DNA of 64,000 nt from Pseudomonas asiatica (GTDB lineage Bacteria; Pseudomonadota; Gammaproteobacteria; Pseudomonadales; Pseudomonadaceae): NCBI RefSeq assembly GCF_040214835.1, contig NZ_CP157874.1, forward strand, positions 4,924,501 through 4,988,500, written 5' to 3'. The notes under the pieces were generated by a model. That model saw only the letters and a list, made by a program, of their open reading frames with translations, had not been told where the DNA came from and did not search any database. Both the position numbers and the translations under genes were made by a program. This document shows, one piece after another, positions 26,342 through 34,054 of this stretch; positions within the stretch are counted from its first letter, which is position 1, and every line of letters begins with the position of its first letter.

Positions 26342-27247
26342 TCAGTACCAGGCCACTTTCTGCTGGAAACAGCTCAGCGGTTGTTCACGAAAGGCCAGGT
26401 AATGGCGCAGCACCTGCACCGGCGCTTCGGTATGCGGGTAATGGCCGATGCCCTGCAACTGCACGGTGTCCGGCTCCGGCACCAGTTGCCGGTAGCGCTC
26501 CACCATGTGCGCGCCGGACAGCGGGTCGACCACGCCACTGATCAAGCGCAGCGGCACGCCTTCGTGCTGCATCGCGCCAACCCAGCGCTCGCGGTGCAAC
26601 CTGCGCTCCGGCATGTACCCCACCAGTTTGTGCAGGATGCGCGTGCCACGGTTGGCGGCGATCAAACTCCAGAAGTCATCCAGCACGCTTTCACTGGGTT
26701 GGGTGCAAGAGCCGTAGACCTGGATCACGCTGCGCACCAGGTCGTCACGCCCGAACGAACGCCCTACCAGCCAGCCCAGACGGCTGAGCAGCAACTTCTG
26801 GATCAGCAGCATGCGGCAGCTTTCGGGGAACAGCCCGCTGTTGAGGAACACGCAGCTGGCGATGTTGGCGCGCTGTTCATGATGCCGCGCCAGCAGTTCC
26901 TGCGCCACGCTGCCGCCGTAGTCATGGGCCAGCAGATGCACCGGCTGGTCGACCTTCAGCTCGGCGAGCAAGGCCTGCTGCAGGTCGGCCTGCTCCATCA
27001 GGCTGTACAGGTGATCGACCGGTTTGGCCGAATCACCAAATCCGAGCATGTCGCAGGCGATCAACCGGAAGCGCTGGGCCAATGGCCCCCACAGGTAGCG
27101 CCAATCCCAGCTGGCAGTAGGGAAGCCGTGCAACAGAAGCAGGGGCTCTCCTTGCCCTGCGGTCCAGTAGCGGATGCTCTGGCCCCGGAAGCTGTAACTC
27201 TGTCCCCGGGTACGCCAGACGCACAATGGAATTTCGGCCATGGGCAT
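26342..27247 (-). CDS. Alpha/beta-hydrolase, epoxide hydrolase/haloalkane dehalogenase-like
   Basis: A 301-residue cytosolic hydrolase. It has the oxyanion motif LLLHGFPTASWDWRYL (about 37-52), an aspartate nucleophile in AHDYGGSVAQE (near residue 107), a lid region and the catalytic histidine in GIGHYPHTEAP. A nucleophilic Asp instead of Ser fits dehalogenases and epoxide hydrolases. GGGA is eight bases before the ATG at 27245-27247. The gene stands alone, facing the same way as the SDR gene. Confidence 0.82.
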   Translation of the reverse strand: MPMAEIPLCVWRTRGQSYSFRGQSIRYWTAGQGEPLLLLHGFPTASWDWRYLWGPLAQRFRLIACDMLGFGDSAKPVDHLYSLMEQADLQQALLAELKVDQPVHLLAHDYGGSVAQELLARHHEQRANIASCVFLNSGLFPESCRMLLIQKLLLSRLGWLVGRSFGRDDLVRSVIQVYGSCTQPSESVLDDFWSLIAANRGTRILHKLVGYMPERRLHRERWVGAMQHEGVPLRLISGVVDPLSGAHMVERYRQLVPEPDTVQLQGIGHYPHTEAPVQVLRHYLAFREQPLSCFQQKVAWY

Positions 27248-27423
27248 CAGAACGGTCCCGGTGAGGTGGTGTTGGTGGAATAGAGCAAGGCTGCGGTCAT
27301 TGCATGTCACCTCGGCACTTACATGTGCTCTCTATGTCGAGGCAGAGTCTAGCCAGCAGCCCATGGGCTGGAACTTGCGTTGCCAGCCAGCTTGATGACT
27401 TGGCGAGTCAGTGGCACGAACGG

Positions 27424-28110
27424 TCAGAGCAGCATGGCCAGCAGCGGTGCCGCGAACAGGTTCAACAGCCCGGTCAGGACCATGACCAGGCCGGCCACCG
27501 AGCCTTCCTCGCGGCCCACCTCCTGTGCCCGGCTGACACCGGCACCATGGGCACCGACGCCGAACAGCGCGCCTCGCGCCAGTGGTGTGCGCAATGGCAA
27601 CCAGCGCAGCAGCACACCGCCGAACATGGCGCCCAGCACGCCGGTGAACATCACGAACACCGCCGTCAGTTCCGGTACGCCGCCCAGGTCATGGGCCAAT
27701 GGCATGGCAAAGGGCGTGGTGATCGAACGCGGCACCAGCGACAGGCTGGTCGCGCTGTCCAGCGCCAACATATGAGCCAACCCCCAGGAACTGGCGATCG
27801 AAGCGCTGCTGCCGGCGACCATGCCCACCATCAGTGCCGGCCAGTGGCGCGCCAGCATGGCCCGTTGCTGCCAGATCGGCACCGCGAAGGCCACGGTCAC
27901 CGGGCCAAGCACGCTCATCAGCCAGTGGGTGTTGCGGGCGTACTCGGCATAGGCGGTGTGCAGCGGCACGGCCACCGCCAGCAACAGAACCGGCACCAGG
28001 ATCAGCGGCGACAGCAGGTAGCGCCCGCTGCGCCGGTACAACCAGCGGCTGCCCAGATACGCCAGCAAGGTCAGGGCCAGCCAGAACAGTGGCATAGGTT
28101 CAAGGCTCAT
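27424..28110 (-). CDS. lrgB: LrgB/CidB-family membrane protein
   Basis: A 228-residue protein with seven to eight hydrophobic helices. It shows the LrgB signature LSLVPRSITTPFAMPLAHDLGG cut here as PRSITTPFAMPLA, and ALFGVGAHGAGVSRAQE near the C terminus. It pairs with LrgA encoded upstream, overlapping by 11 bp. The family was described as holin/antiholin-like; members also act in export of overflow metabolites such as pyruvate or glycolate. The divergent LysR gene is the usual regulator. Confidence 0.88.
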   Translation of the reverse strand: MSLEPMPLFWLALTLLAYLGSRWLYRRSGRYLLSPLILVPVLLLAVAVPLHTAYAEYARNTHWLMSVLGPVTVAFAVPIWQQRAMLARHWPALMVGMVAGSSASIASSWGLAHMLALDSATSLSLVPRSITTPFAMPLAHDLGGVPELTAVFVMFTGVLGAMFGGVLLRWLPLRTPLARGALFGVGAHGAGVSRAQEVGREEGSVAGLVMVLTGLLNLFAAPLLAMLL

Positions 28111-28486
28111 GGCGCAAGCTCCAGCGGCACACCAGTTCCACGGTCAACGCGGTCACCACCATTACCATCAAGGTGCTCACGGCGATCACCAGCAGGATGC
28201 GCCAGCCCTCGTCACGGATCAGGGCGCCGTAATCGAGCAGGCTCATCAGCGCCGGGATGAAGAACAGCAGCATCTCAGCCATCAACCAGCCGGCGCCCAG
28301 TTGCAGCATGGCCGGCTTGAGCACACCCGAGGCGAACAGCAACAGCAGCAATGCCAGGCCCATCACACCGCCAGGAATCGGCCAGCCCAGCCAGGTGGCA
28401 AGCTGGCCACCGAACAGGAACAAGGCACAGAGGATCGCCAGCTCGACGAGCAAGCGCAGGGCTTTTTTCAATAACGCGGGTTTCAT
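28100..28486 (-). CDS. lrgA: LrgA/CidA-family holin-like membrane protein
   Basis: A 128-residue protein with four hydrophobic segments. The diagnostic stretch LGWPIPGGVMGLALLLLL at about residues 33-50 identifies CidA/LrgA, followed by ALMSLLDYGALIRDEGWRI. It forms a two-gene operon with lrgB (11-bp overlap) and is divergent from a LysR gene, the usual CidR-like arrangement. Confidence 0.9.
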   Translation of the reverse strand: MKPALLKKALRLLVELAILCALFLFGGQLATWLGWPIPGGVMGLALLLLLFASGVLKPAMLQLGAGWLMAEMLLFFIPALMSLLDYGALIRDEGWRILLVIAVSTLMVMVVTALTVELVCRWSLRHEP

Positions 28487-28560
28487 GGGGGGGTCCTCGA
28501 CAGGCCCTCATTTTAAGATTTGGCTGCCTAGGCCAGAAGCGAATTGTTAGACTGAACGCC

Positions 28561-28575
28561 ATTCCAGAATGGAAT
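28561..28575. promoter_or_regulatory. LysR-type T-N11-A palindrome between lrgA and its regulator
   Basis: ATTCCAGAATGGAAT is a perfect 6-3-6 inverted repeat with the T-N11-A spacing of LTTR sites. It ends 7 bp before the LysR start and 74 bp upstream of lrgA. It probably serves both autoregulation and control of lrgAB. Confidence 0.65.
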
Positions 28576-28582
28576 TGCGATC

Positions 28583-29464
28583 ATGGAATTCAAACAGCTG
28601 CGCAGCTTTATCGAAGTGGTCCACCGCGGCGGTTTTACCCAGGCGGCGCAAACCCTGCACATCAGCCAGTCGGCGGTGAGCAAACAGGTGGCCCAGCTGG
28701 AGCAAGATGTGGGCCAGCCGCTGCTGGAGCGCCAGGCCTCGCAGCTGCACCTGACCGCTGCCGGGCGCATCGTGCTGGAGCGTGGCGAAGCCTTGCTGCG
28801 CCAACGTCAGGCGCTGCTCAGCGAACTGGACGACCTCAGCCAGATGGGCCGCGGTGAACTGCGCCTGGGCTTGCCGATGCTGGGCAGCGACGCGCTGTTC
28901 GCCGGCTTGTTCGCCGAGTATCGGCGGCGTCACCCGAACATCGCGGTCCAGTTGCTCGAAGGCGGCAGCCGCAGCATCGAACAGGCAGTCAAGAGTGGCG
29001 AACTGGAACTGGGTGGCAGCCTGACGCCCAGTGACGAGGCGTTCGACTACCAGCCGTTCTGCAACGAACCACTGGATGCCCTGTTGCCTGCCGGCCACGA
29101 GCTGGCGGGCCAGGACGGGGTGGACCTGCAGCAGCTGGCAGATACGCCGTTCCTGCTTTACCAGCGCAGCTTCGTGCTCAATGACCGGTTGCTGAAGGCA
29201 TGCCAGCAGCAGGGTTTTACCCCCAAGGAAGGCGGGCGCAGTGGCCAGGCGGACTTCCTCGCGGCGCTGGCGGCGGCGGGCCAGGGCGTGGTGCTGCTGC
29301 CCCGTGTGGTGGCGAAAGCGCTGGAGCGCCCCGGTGTGGTGCGCTTGCCGCTGCGCTCGCCGGAGGATTTGCGTTGGGATATCGCGTTCATCTGGCGGCG
29401 CGGGGCGTATCTGTCACGGGCGGCGCAGGCGTGGTTGTCTTTACTACGCGAACACCACGGCTGA
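28583..29464 (+). CDS. LysR-family regulator, CidR-like
   Basis: A 293-residue LTTR. Its wHTH is at about 1-60 (MEFKQLRSFIEVVHRGGFTQ, then ISQSAVSKQVAQLEQDVG), and the effector domain runs from about 88 to 290 with FLLYQRSFVLNDRL. It is transcribed away from lrgAB with a palindrome between. CidR-type regulators activate lrg/cid genes under overflow metabolism; here this is inferred from context. A REP pair of the second family follows. Confidence 0.87.
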   Translation: MEFKQLRSFIEVVHRGGFTQAAQTLHISQSAVSKQVAQLEQDVGQPLLERQASQLHLTAAGRIVLERGEALLRQRQALLSELDDLSQMGRGELRLGLPMLGSDALFAGLFAEYRRRHPNIAVQLLEGGSRSIEQAVKSGELELGGSLTPSDEAFDYQPFCNEPLDALLPAGHELAGQDGVDLQQLADTPFLLYQRSFVLNDRLLKACQQQGFTPKEGGRSGQADFLAALAAAGQGVVLLPRVVAKALERPGVVRLPLRSPEDLRWDIAFIWRRGAYLSRAAQAWLSLLREHHG

Positions 29465-29470
29465 CGCGAT

Positions 29471-29590
29471 CCCTGTAGGAGCGGCCTTGTGTCGCGAAAG
29501 GGCTGCAAAGCAGCCCCTGGATTCGGCAGCGCAGCAGATATTGCTGGGGCTGCTTTGCAGCCCTTTCGCGACACAAGGCCGCTCCTACAA
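29471..29590. repeat. Second-family REP pair (GCGGCCTTGTGTCGCGA type)
   Basis: Each unit has GTAGGAGCGGCCTTGTGTCG followed by CGA and a short GGGCTGCAAAGCAGCCC hairpin. Units at 29471-29517 and 29546-29590 are inverted relative to each other, between convergent LysR and flavodoxin genes. Confidence 0.9.
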
Positions 29591-29611
29591 GGGCTCGCGT
29601 GAAGCCTCGAG

Positions 29612-30067
29612 TCAGGCCTTCAGTGCTTGAACAAGCTCAGCCAACCAAGGCTCTGCATCCGCCTCCGGAGTCACCGTCTCGCTGGCATCCAGGCGCAGCA
29701 TCGGCTGCACTTCGCGCACGCCCAGTTCGGCAAACAGCTCGCGCATCTGCTCGCCACCACCGCAATAGGTATCGCCATAACTGCTGTCACCCAGCGCAAG
29801 CACCGCACCCGGCAGGCCACGCCAGGCCGCAGGCAGGGTATCGCGAATGCTGCTGTACAACGGCATGAGGTTGTCCGGCAGTTCGCCCATGCCAGTGGTC
29901 GAGGTCACGGCCAGCAAGGCGTCGGGGGCGAAACCTTCAAGGTCCTGCAAGGTGGCGCGCGCCGCATGCCAGGCCTCCAGGCCCGCAGCCTTGAGCAGCG
30001 ATTCAGCGTGACGGGCGACTTCTTCGGCGGTGCCGTAGACCGATCCGGAAATAATGGCGACTTTCAT
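29612..30067 (-). CDS. Flavodoxin (MioC-like)
   Basis: A 151-residue FMN protein. The phosphate-binding loop is at residues 8-14 (SGSVYGTAEEVA). STTGMGELPDNL and LALGDSSYGDTYCGGGEQM form the two FMN-flanking loops. Short-chain flavodoxins carry single electrons in the cytosol. The gene is divergent from the LOV photoreceptor gene, with 128 bp between the two starts. No partner reductase is adjacent; a ferredoxin-NADP reductase gene lies at 56710. Confidence 0.9.
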   Translation of the reverse strand: MKVAIISGSVYGTAEEVARHAESLLKAAGLEAWHAARATLQDLEGFAPDALLAVTSTTGMGELPDNLMPLYSSIRDTLPAAWRGLPGAVLALGDSSYGDTYCGGGEQMRELFAELGVREVQPMLRLDASETVTPEADAEPWLAELVQALKA

Positions 30068-30195
30068 CGGGTAGAGGATTCCGAAACTGAGTGAAAACGT
30101 AGGATACTAGCATCCGGCGCTGGCAAAAGGCCGCCTCTACCAAAATCACCCTCCTCAGCCCTGCTTCGCACCCTTGTTTATTCAATGGCCCGAAC

Positions 30196-30624
30196 ATGAT
30201 CAACGCGCAACTACTGCAATCCATGGTCGATGCGTCCAATGACGGCATCGTGGTCGCCGAACAGGAAGGCGACGACACCATCCTCATCTACGTGAACGCG
30301 GCCTTCGAACGCCTGACCGGCTACAGCCGTGACGAAATCCTCTACCAGGATTGCCGCTTCCTGCAGGCCGACGACCGCGACCAGCTTGGCCGCGCCCGCA
30401 TCCGCAAGGCCCTGGCCGAAGGCCGACCGTGCCGCGAAGTGCTGCGCAACTACCGCAAGGATGGCAGCGCTTTCTGGAACGAACTGTCGATCACCCCGGT
30501 AAGGCGCGACGACGAACAGCGCACCTACTTCATCGGTATCCAGAAAGACGTTACTCGCCAGGTCGAACTGGAACGGGAACTGGCGCAACTGCGCGTTCGT
30601 CCGAAACCCGACGAACGCACCTGA
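30196..30624 (+). CDS. Short LOV blue-light photoreceptor (PpSB1-LOV type)
   Basis: A 142-residue protein that is almost only a LOV domain. The core (about 15-118) has FERLTGYSRDEIL, the photoactive cysteine C53 in QDCRFLQADDRDQ, NYRKDGSAFWNELSITPV and FIGIQKDVTRQ. A short N-cap and a C-terminal J-alpha-like helix (about 120-137) flank it, with no effector domain. Blue light forms an adduct between C53 and FMN, changing the dimer interface. In P. putida such short LOV proteins act with LitR-type MerR repressors; a LitR-like gene lies just downstream. Spacing of 56 bp to the YcgR-like gene suggests co-transcription. Confidence 0.95.
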   Translation: MINAQLLQSMVDASNDGIVVAEQEGDDTILIYVNAAFERLTGYSRDEILYQDCRFLQADDRDQLGRARIRKALAEGRPCREVLRNYRKDGSAFWNELSITPVRRDDEQRTYFIGIQKDVTRQVELERELAQLRVRPKPDERT

Positions 30625-30680
30625 ACCAAGTACGCCGCGCACGGTCAATCCCGTTGAAGAAATCGCCATCGAGTTCGATC

Positions 30681-31298
30681 ATGCAAGCAGAAGCGCTCCT
30701 GACCCAGGACGAGCTGGATTTCATACAGAACATGCAGCATTCGCCGCAGTTGAACCTGGCCGACCCCATGTCGAGCCTGCTGGTCAATGGCGACCGCCGC
30801 ATCCAGAGCTTGCTTACCCGCTTGGTGGCCAACGAGCAGGTAACCCTGCAGGCCCAGTTCAACAACCAGCAGATCAGCTTCCCGCTGCAACTGGTGGAAG
30901 ACGAGTTCCATGCCCTGCACCTGCAACTGGGCTCACCGGAAATCTACGAAGACGGGCCCATGCTGCGCCCCTGGCGCCTGTCGATGGAGCAGCCGAGCGC
31001 GCTGCTCGATGCCCATGGGCAGGAAAGCGGCCTGTGGGTCCGCGATATTTCGTTCAAGGGTACATTGCTGGAAGTCCGCGGCCTGCCAGCGGCACCAGCC
31101 CACTTCGAACTGCGCTTCGCCCCTGGCGGCATCCCCCCCATCGAACTGCATGGCGTGCTGGGCCGGCGCATCGGCCCGGACCTGGCCGCCTACGACCTCA
31201 GCCAGAGCCCGGCCGAAGAGATCGAACGCCTGCGCGACTACATTCTCCAGGCCCATCGCCGGGCCCACCCCGAGCTACACACTCAGGTATCGAACTGA
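30681..31298 (+). CDS. YcgR/PilZ-like protein
   Basis: A 205-residue cytosolic protein. The N-terminal part (about 25-95) resembles the flagellar-brake YcgR-N domain (IQSLLTRLVANEQVTLQAQF, then SFPLQLVEDEF). The C-terminal part resembles PilZ, with DISFKGTLLEV at about residue 125 matching D-x-S-x3-G. The arginine motif R-x3-R of c-di-GMP binders is only RPWR here, so binding is doubtful. The ATG at 30681 lacks a strong ribosome site. The last 16 bp overlap the end of the convergent MerR gene. Confidence 0.65.
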   Translation: MQAEALLTQDELDFIQNMQHSPQLNLADPMSSLLVNGDRRIQSLLTRLVANEQVTLQAQFNNQQISFPLQLVEDEFHALHLQLGSPEIYEDGPMLRPWRLSMEQPSALLDAHGQESGLWVRDISFKGTLLEVRGLPAAPAHFELRFAPGGIPPIELHGVLGRRIGPDLAAYDLSQSPAEEIERLRDYILQAHRRAHPELHTQVSN

Positions 31299-32218
31299 CC
31301 GGCCAGAAACTGCCGCAAACGCTGGCGCATCACGCTACCCTGCGCGCCCAGGCAGGCGATCGGGCTGCCAGCCAGACTGTCCTGTGCCAGTTCCGCCGCT
31401 TCACCCGCCAGTAACAACGGGCATTCCAGCCCTGCCACCAGGCGTGTCAGGCGCCGGGTGAGTTCCGCCGTGGGCGGCTGGTGGGAGAACAGCACCAGGG
31501 CATCCGGCTTCAGGCGCTCGCAGACCAGTGCCAGTTCTGCCAGCGGCTGCCCGCTCGCCAGTGGCGTCACGCCAAATTCATCACTGCTCAGGATCAGGCT
31601 GGTCACCAGCAACTCCAGTTCGTGGCACTGCCCCGGCAACGGTGCCAGCAGCACCATGCGGCTGCGCGGTACACGGGCAAGTTGCAAGCGGGCCAACACC
31701 CGGCCACGCAGGAACTGATCGAGGAACAGCCACTCGCTGGCCTGCCCGTAGCCGCCCTGCCCGACCGCCAGGTCATGCCACACCGGCATGAACACTTCGC
31801 TGAATACCTGGTCCAGGGTGCAGGCGGCAAACACTTCGTCGAACAGGCGGTCCAGGCTGGCCAGGTCAAAACGTTGCAGCGCCTGGCGAATCTGCTGCTG
31901 CCAGCGCACCCAGGCGCCCGTCGCGCCACCCGCCTGCCCGGCAAGGGCATGGTCGCGGGCGAGGATGCTGGCGACCTTGCTTACCGCCACGCCGCGCTCC
32001 AGCCAGCCAAGGATGCGGCGGATGTCATCGATGTCGGCCTGGGAGTACAGGCGGTGACCACTGTCGGTGCGGGTTGGCTGGATCAGGCCATGGCGGCGCT
32101 CCCAGGCGCGCAAGGTCACGGCATTGACGCCGGTCAGGCGGGAAACCTCACGGATCGGAAACAGGTCCTGCTGCGCGAGGCTCGCATCGATTACCGGGTT
32201 CAGTCCCTGTTCGTTCAT
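31283..32218 (-). CDS. MerR-family regulator, LitR/CarH-like with degenerate cobalamin site
   Basis: A 311-residue regulator. The N-terminal MerR HTH (about 19-88) reads LFPIREVSRLTGVNAVTLRA followed by WERRHG, as in LitR/CarH. The rest has the B12-sensor layout: a helical bundle (about 108-190) and a Rossmann-like domain (about 195-305). The B12 motifs are damaged. The W-x9-EH bundle motif reads W...EW with a longer spacing, and the E-x-H-x2-G motif reads QCHELE. This fits the class II LitR proteins that do not bind B12 and work with short LOV proteins. Start ATG at 32216-32218. It is convergent with the LOV-YcgR-like pair. Confidence 0.85.
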   Translation of the reverse strand: MNEQGLNPVIDASLAQQDLFPIREVSRLTGVNAVTLRAWERRHGLIQPTRTDSGHRLYSQADIDDIRRILGWLERGVAVSKVASILARDHALAGQAGGATGAWVRWQQQIRQALQRFDLASLDRLFDEVFAACTLDQVFSEVFMPVWHDLAVGQGGYGQASEWLFLDQFLRGRVLARLQLARVPRSRMVLLAPLPGQCHELELLVTSLILSSDEFGVTPLASGQPLAELALVCERLKPDALVLFSHQPPTAELTRRLTRLVAGLECPLLLAGEAAELAQDSLAGSPIACLGAQGSVMRQRLRQFLAGQFDT

Positions 32219-32264
32219 CTGCAAGGGGTACCCTGTGTGCCCAAGTTGAACACCTAGTCTACTA

Positions 32265-32280
32265 CGGCAACCGTTTGCCG
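32265..32280. promoter_or_regulatory. Inverted repeat between the LitR-like and ABM-like genes
   Basis: CGGCAACCGTTTGCCG is a perfect 6-4-6 inverted repeat, 47 bp upstream of the MerR start and about 137 bp upstream of the divergent ABM-like gene. MerR proteins bind dyads of about this size, so autoregulation is plausible. Confidence 0.4.
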
Positions 32281-32416
32281 GCTGACAGTTGCCGAAGATC
32301 GCACATGGGCGATAATCCGCGCCCGATTCTTGCATGCACGCCTGCGTCGCCCACCACCCCGGGCCACACAGCCAAAGGGGCCGGCTACCCGCCAGCCCGT
32401 TGCCAGGAGATACACG

Positions 32417-32977
32417 ATGTCTACCCCACCCGTCACCCTGATGGTGTCGCGCCGCGCCGCCCATGGCCGCTACCAGGACCTGCTGGCCTGGCTGCATGAA
32501 GGCGAACAGCTGGCCACCGACTTCCCCGGCTACCTTGGCTCGGGCATCCTCGCGCCACCCCGCGACAGCGACGAATTCCAGATCATTTTCCGTTTCAGCG
32601 ACGAGCCGACCCTGCACGCCTGGGAGCATTCCGCCTCGCGCCGGGCCTGGTTGCAGCGCGGCAACGGCTTGTTCGAGCGCCCCAAAGAGGCGCGCGTAAG
32701 CGGCATCGACGACTGGTTTGGCACCAATATGGTGCAAAAACCGCCACGTTGGAAGCAGGCCGTGGCCATCTGGCTGGCCTTCTTCCCGGTCTCGCTGGTG
32801 TTCAACCTAGTGTTCGGCCACTGGCTGGCAGCACTGGACCTGGTGCCCCGGGTACTGCTCAGCACCCTGGGCCTGACGCCGGTGATGGTCTACCTGTTCA
32901 TCCCCCTTTCCACCCGCCTGCTGGCCGGCTGGCTGCATGCATCCCCGGCCCCTGCTGGCGCCCTGCGCAGCCGCTGA
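32417..32977 (+). CDS. Antibiotic biosynthesis monooxygenase (ABM)-like protein with membrane anchor
   Basis: A 186-residue protein. Residues about 5-100 form an ABM/DUF2218-like alpha-beta barrel fold (HGRYQDLLAWLHEGEQLATD, then EFQIIFRFSDEPTLHAWE and SASRRAWLQRG). Two hydrophobic helices follow (about 112-132 and 140-168), so the domain is tethered to the inner membrane. AGGAGA precedes the ATG. It is divergent from the LitR-like gene. Membrane ABM proteins of this layout are common but uncharacterised; redox or quinone chemistry is only a guess. Confidence 0.75.
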   Translation: MSTPPVTLMVSRRAAHGRYQDLLAWLHEGEQLATDFPGYLGSGILAPPRDSDEFQIIFRFSDEPTLHAWEHSASRRAWLQRGNGLFERPKEARVSGIDDWFGTNMVQKPPRWKQAVAIWLAFFPVSLVFNLVFGHWLAALDLVPRVLLSTLGLTPVMVYLFIPLSTRLLAGWLHASPAPAGALRSR

Positions 32978-33040
32978 GGCCAGGCCGTACACGCGGTAGA
33001 CAGTTCGGGTATGCTGGGCGGCAACCAAAGGACAGACAAG

Positions 33041-33748
33041 TTGACCGCCCCGAACATGAACAGCCCCATTCTCGTTACCGGAGCCAGCCAGCGCGTCGGG
33101 CTGGCCCTGGCCCTTGAACTGGCACAGGCCGGCCATACGGTGGTCAGTGCCAGCCGCAGCGTCCAGCCACAGGCGGCCCACCCGAATATCGTGCAGTTCC
33201 AGGCCGACCTGTGCCAGGCGGCCGACCGCCAGGCCCTGATCGAGTATCTGCACAACCATTACGACGGCCTGCGCGCGATCATCCACAACGCCTCGCTGTG
33301 GCTCGACGATGGCCTCGACAACCTCGAGACCATGTTCCGCCTGCACGTCGAAGCGCCCTACCACCTCAACCTGGCCCTGGGCGACCTGCTGGCCAAGGTG
33401 GAAAAGGCCGACATCATCCACATTTGCGACGAAACCTCTTCACGCGGCAGCAAAAGCCATATCGGCTACGCCGCGACCAAGGCCGCGTTGCAGAACATGG
33501 TGCTGTCTTTCGCCGAAAAATATGCGCCCAAGGTGCATGTGAACGGTATCCTGCCGGGGCTGCTGATCCTCAAGGAAGGGGGTGACGAAACCTACCGCCA
33601 GCAGACCCTGAAAAAGGCCCTGCTGGAGTTCGAACCCGGCGCCGGCCCGCTGATCGAGACGGTCAAGTACCTGCTCGCCAGCCAGTACAGCACCGGCAGC
33701 CAGGTGGTCATCAACGGTGGCCGCCACCTGAAGAACCGCATGACCTGA
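33041..33748 (+). CDS. folM: Dihydromonapterin reductase
   Basis: A 235-residue SDR of the FolM type: ILVTGASQRVGLALALEL (about 8-26), HNASLWLDD, and the catalytic region GYAATKAALQNMVLSF with Y and K in the Y-x3-K motif. It reduces dihydromonapterin to tetrahydromonapterin, the pterin cofactor of phenylalanine hydroxylase in Pseudomonas, and may also reduce dihydrofolate. I place the start at TTG 33041, eight bases after AAAGGA; the ATG at 33056 has no ribosome site. It heads a tight group with the DUF1244 and HopJ genes, with only 9 bp before the next start. Confidence 0.87.
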   Translation: MTAPNMNSPILVTGASQRVGLALALELAQAGHTVVSASRSVQPQAAHPNIVQFQADLCQAADRQALIEYLHNHYDGLRAIIHNASLWLDDGLDNLETMFRLHVEAPYHLNLALGDLLAKVEKADIIHICDETSSRGSKSHIGYAATKAALQNMVLSFAEKYAPKVHVNGILPGLLILKEGGDETYRQQTLKKALLEFEPGAGPLIETVKYLLASQYSTGSQVVINGGRHLKNRMT

Positions 33749-33757
33749 GAGAAGCCC

Positions 33758-34054
33758 ATGACCCCACAGCAACAGCTCGAACTCGAGGCCGCCGCGTTCC
33801 GGCGCCTGGTCGAACACCTGCAGAAGCGCACCGATGTGCAGAACATCGACCTGATGAACCTGTCCGGCTTCTGCCGCAACTGCCTGTCCAAGTGGTACAA
33901 GGCCGCGGCTGACGAGCGCCAGCTCGACCTGAGCATGGATGACGCCCGCGAAGCGGTGTACGGCATGCCTTACGCCGAGTGGAAAGCCCAATACCAGAAA
34001 GAAGCCAGCGCCGACCAACAAGCGGCGTTCGAAAAAGGAAAACCCCGTGACTGA
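33758..34054 (+). CDS. DUF1244 protein
   Basis: A 98-residue cytosolic protein with the family's central motif LMNLSGFCRNCLSKWY, a C-x2-C pair at about residues 46-49, and the downstream YGMPYAEWKAQYQ segment. It starts 9 bp after folM and overlaps the HopJ gene by 8 bp, so the three are co-transcribed. The cysteine pair suggests metal binding or redox activity. Function unknown. Confidence 0.87.
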   Translation: MTPQQQLELEAAAFRRLVEHLQKRTDVQNIDLMNLSGFCRNCLSKWYKAAADERQLDLSMDDAREAVYGMPYAEWKAQYQKEASADQQAAFEKGKPRD

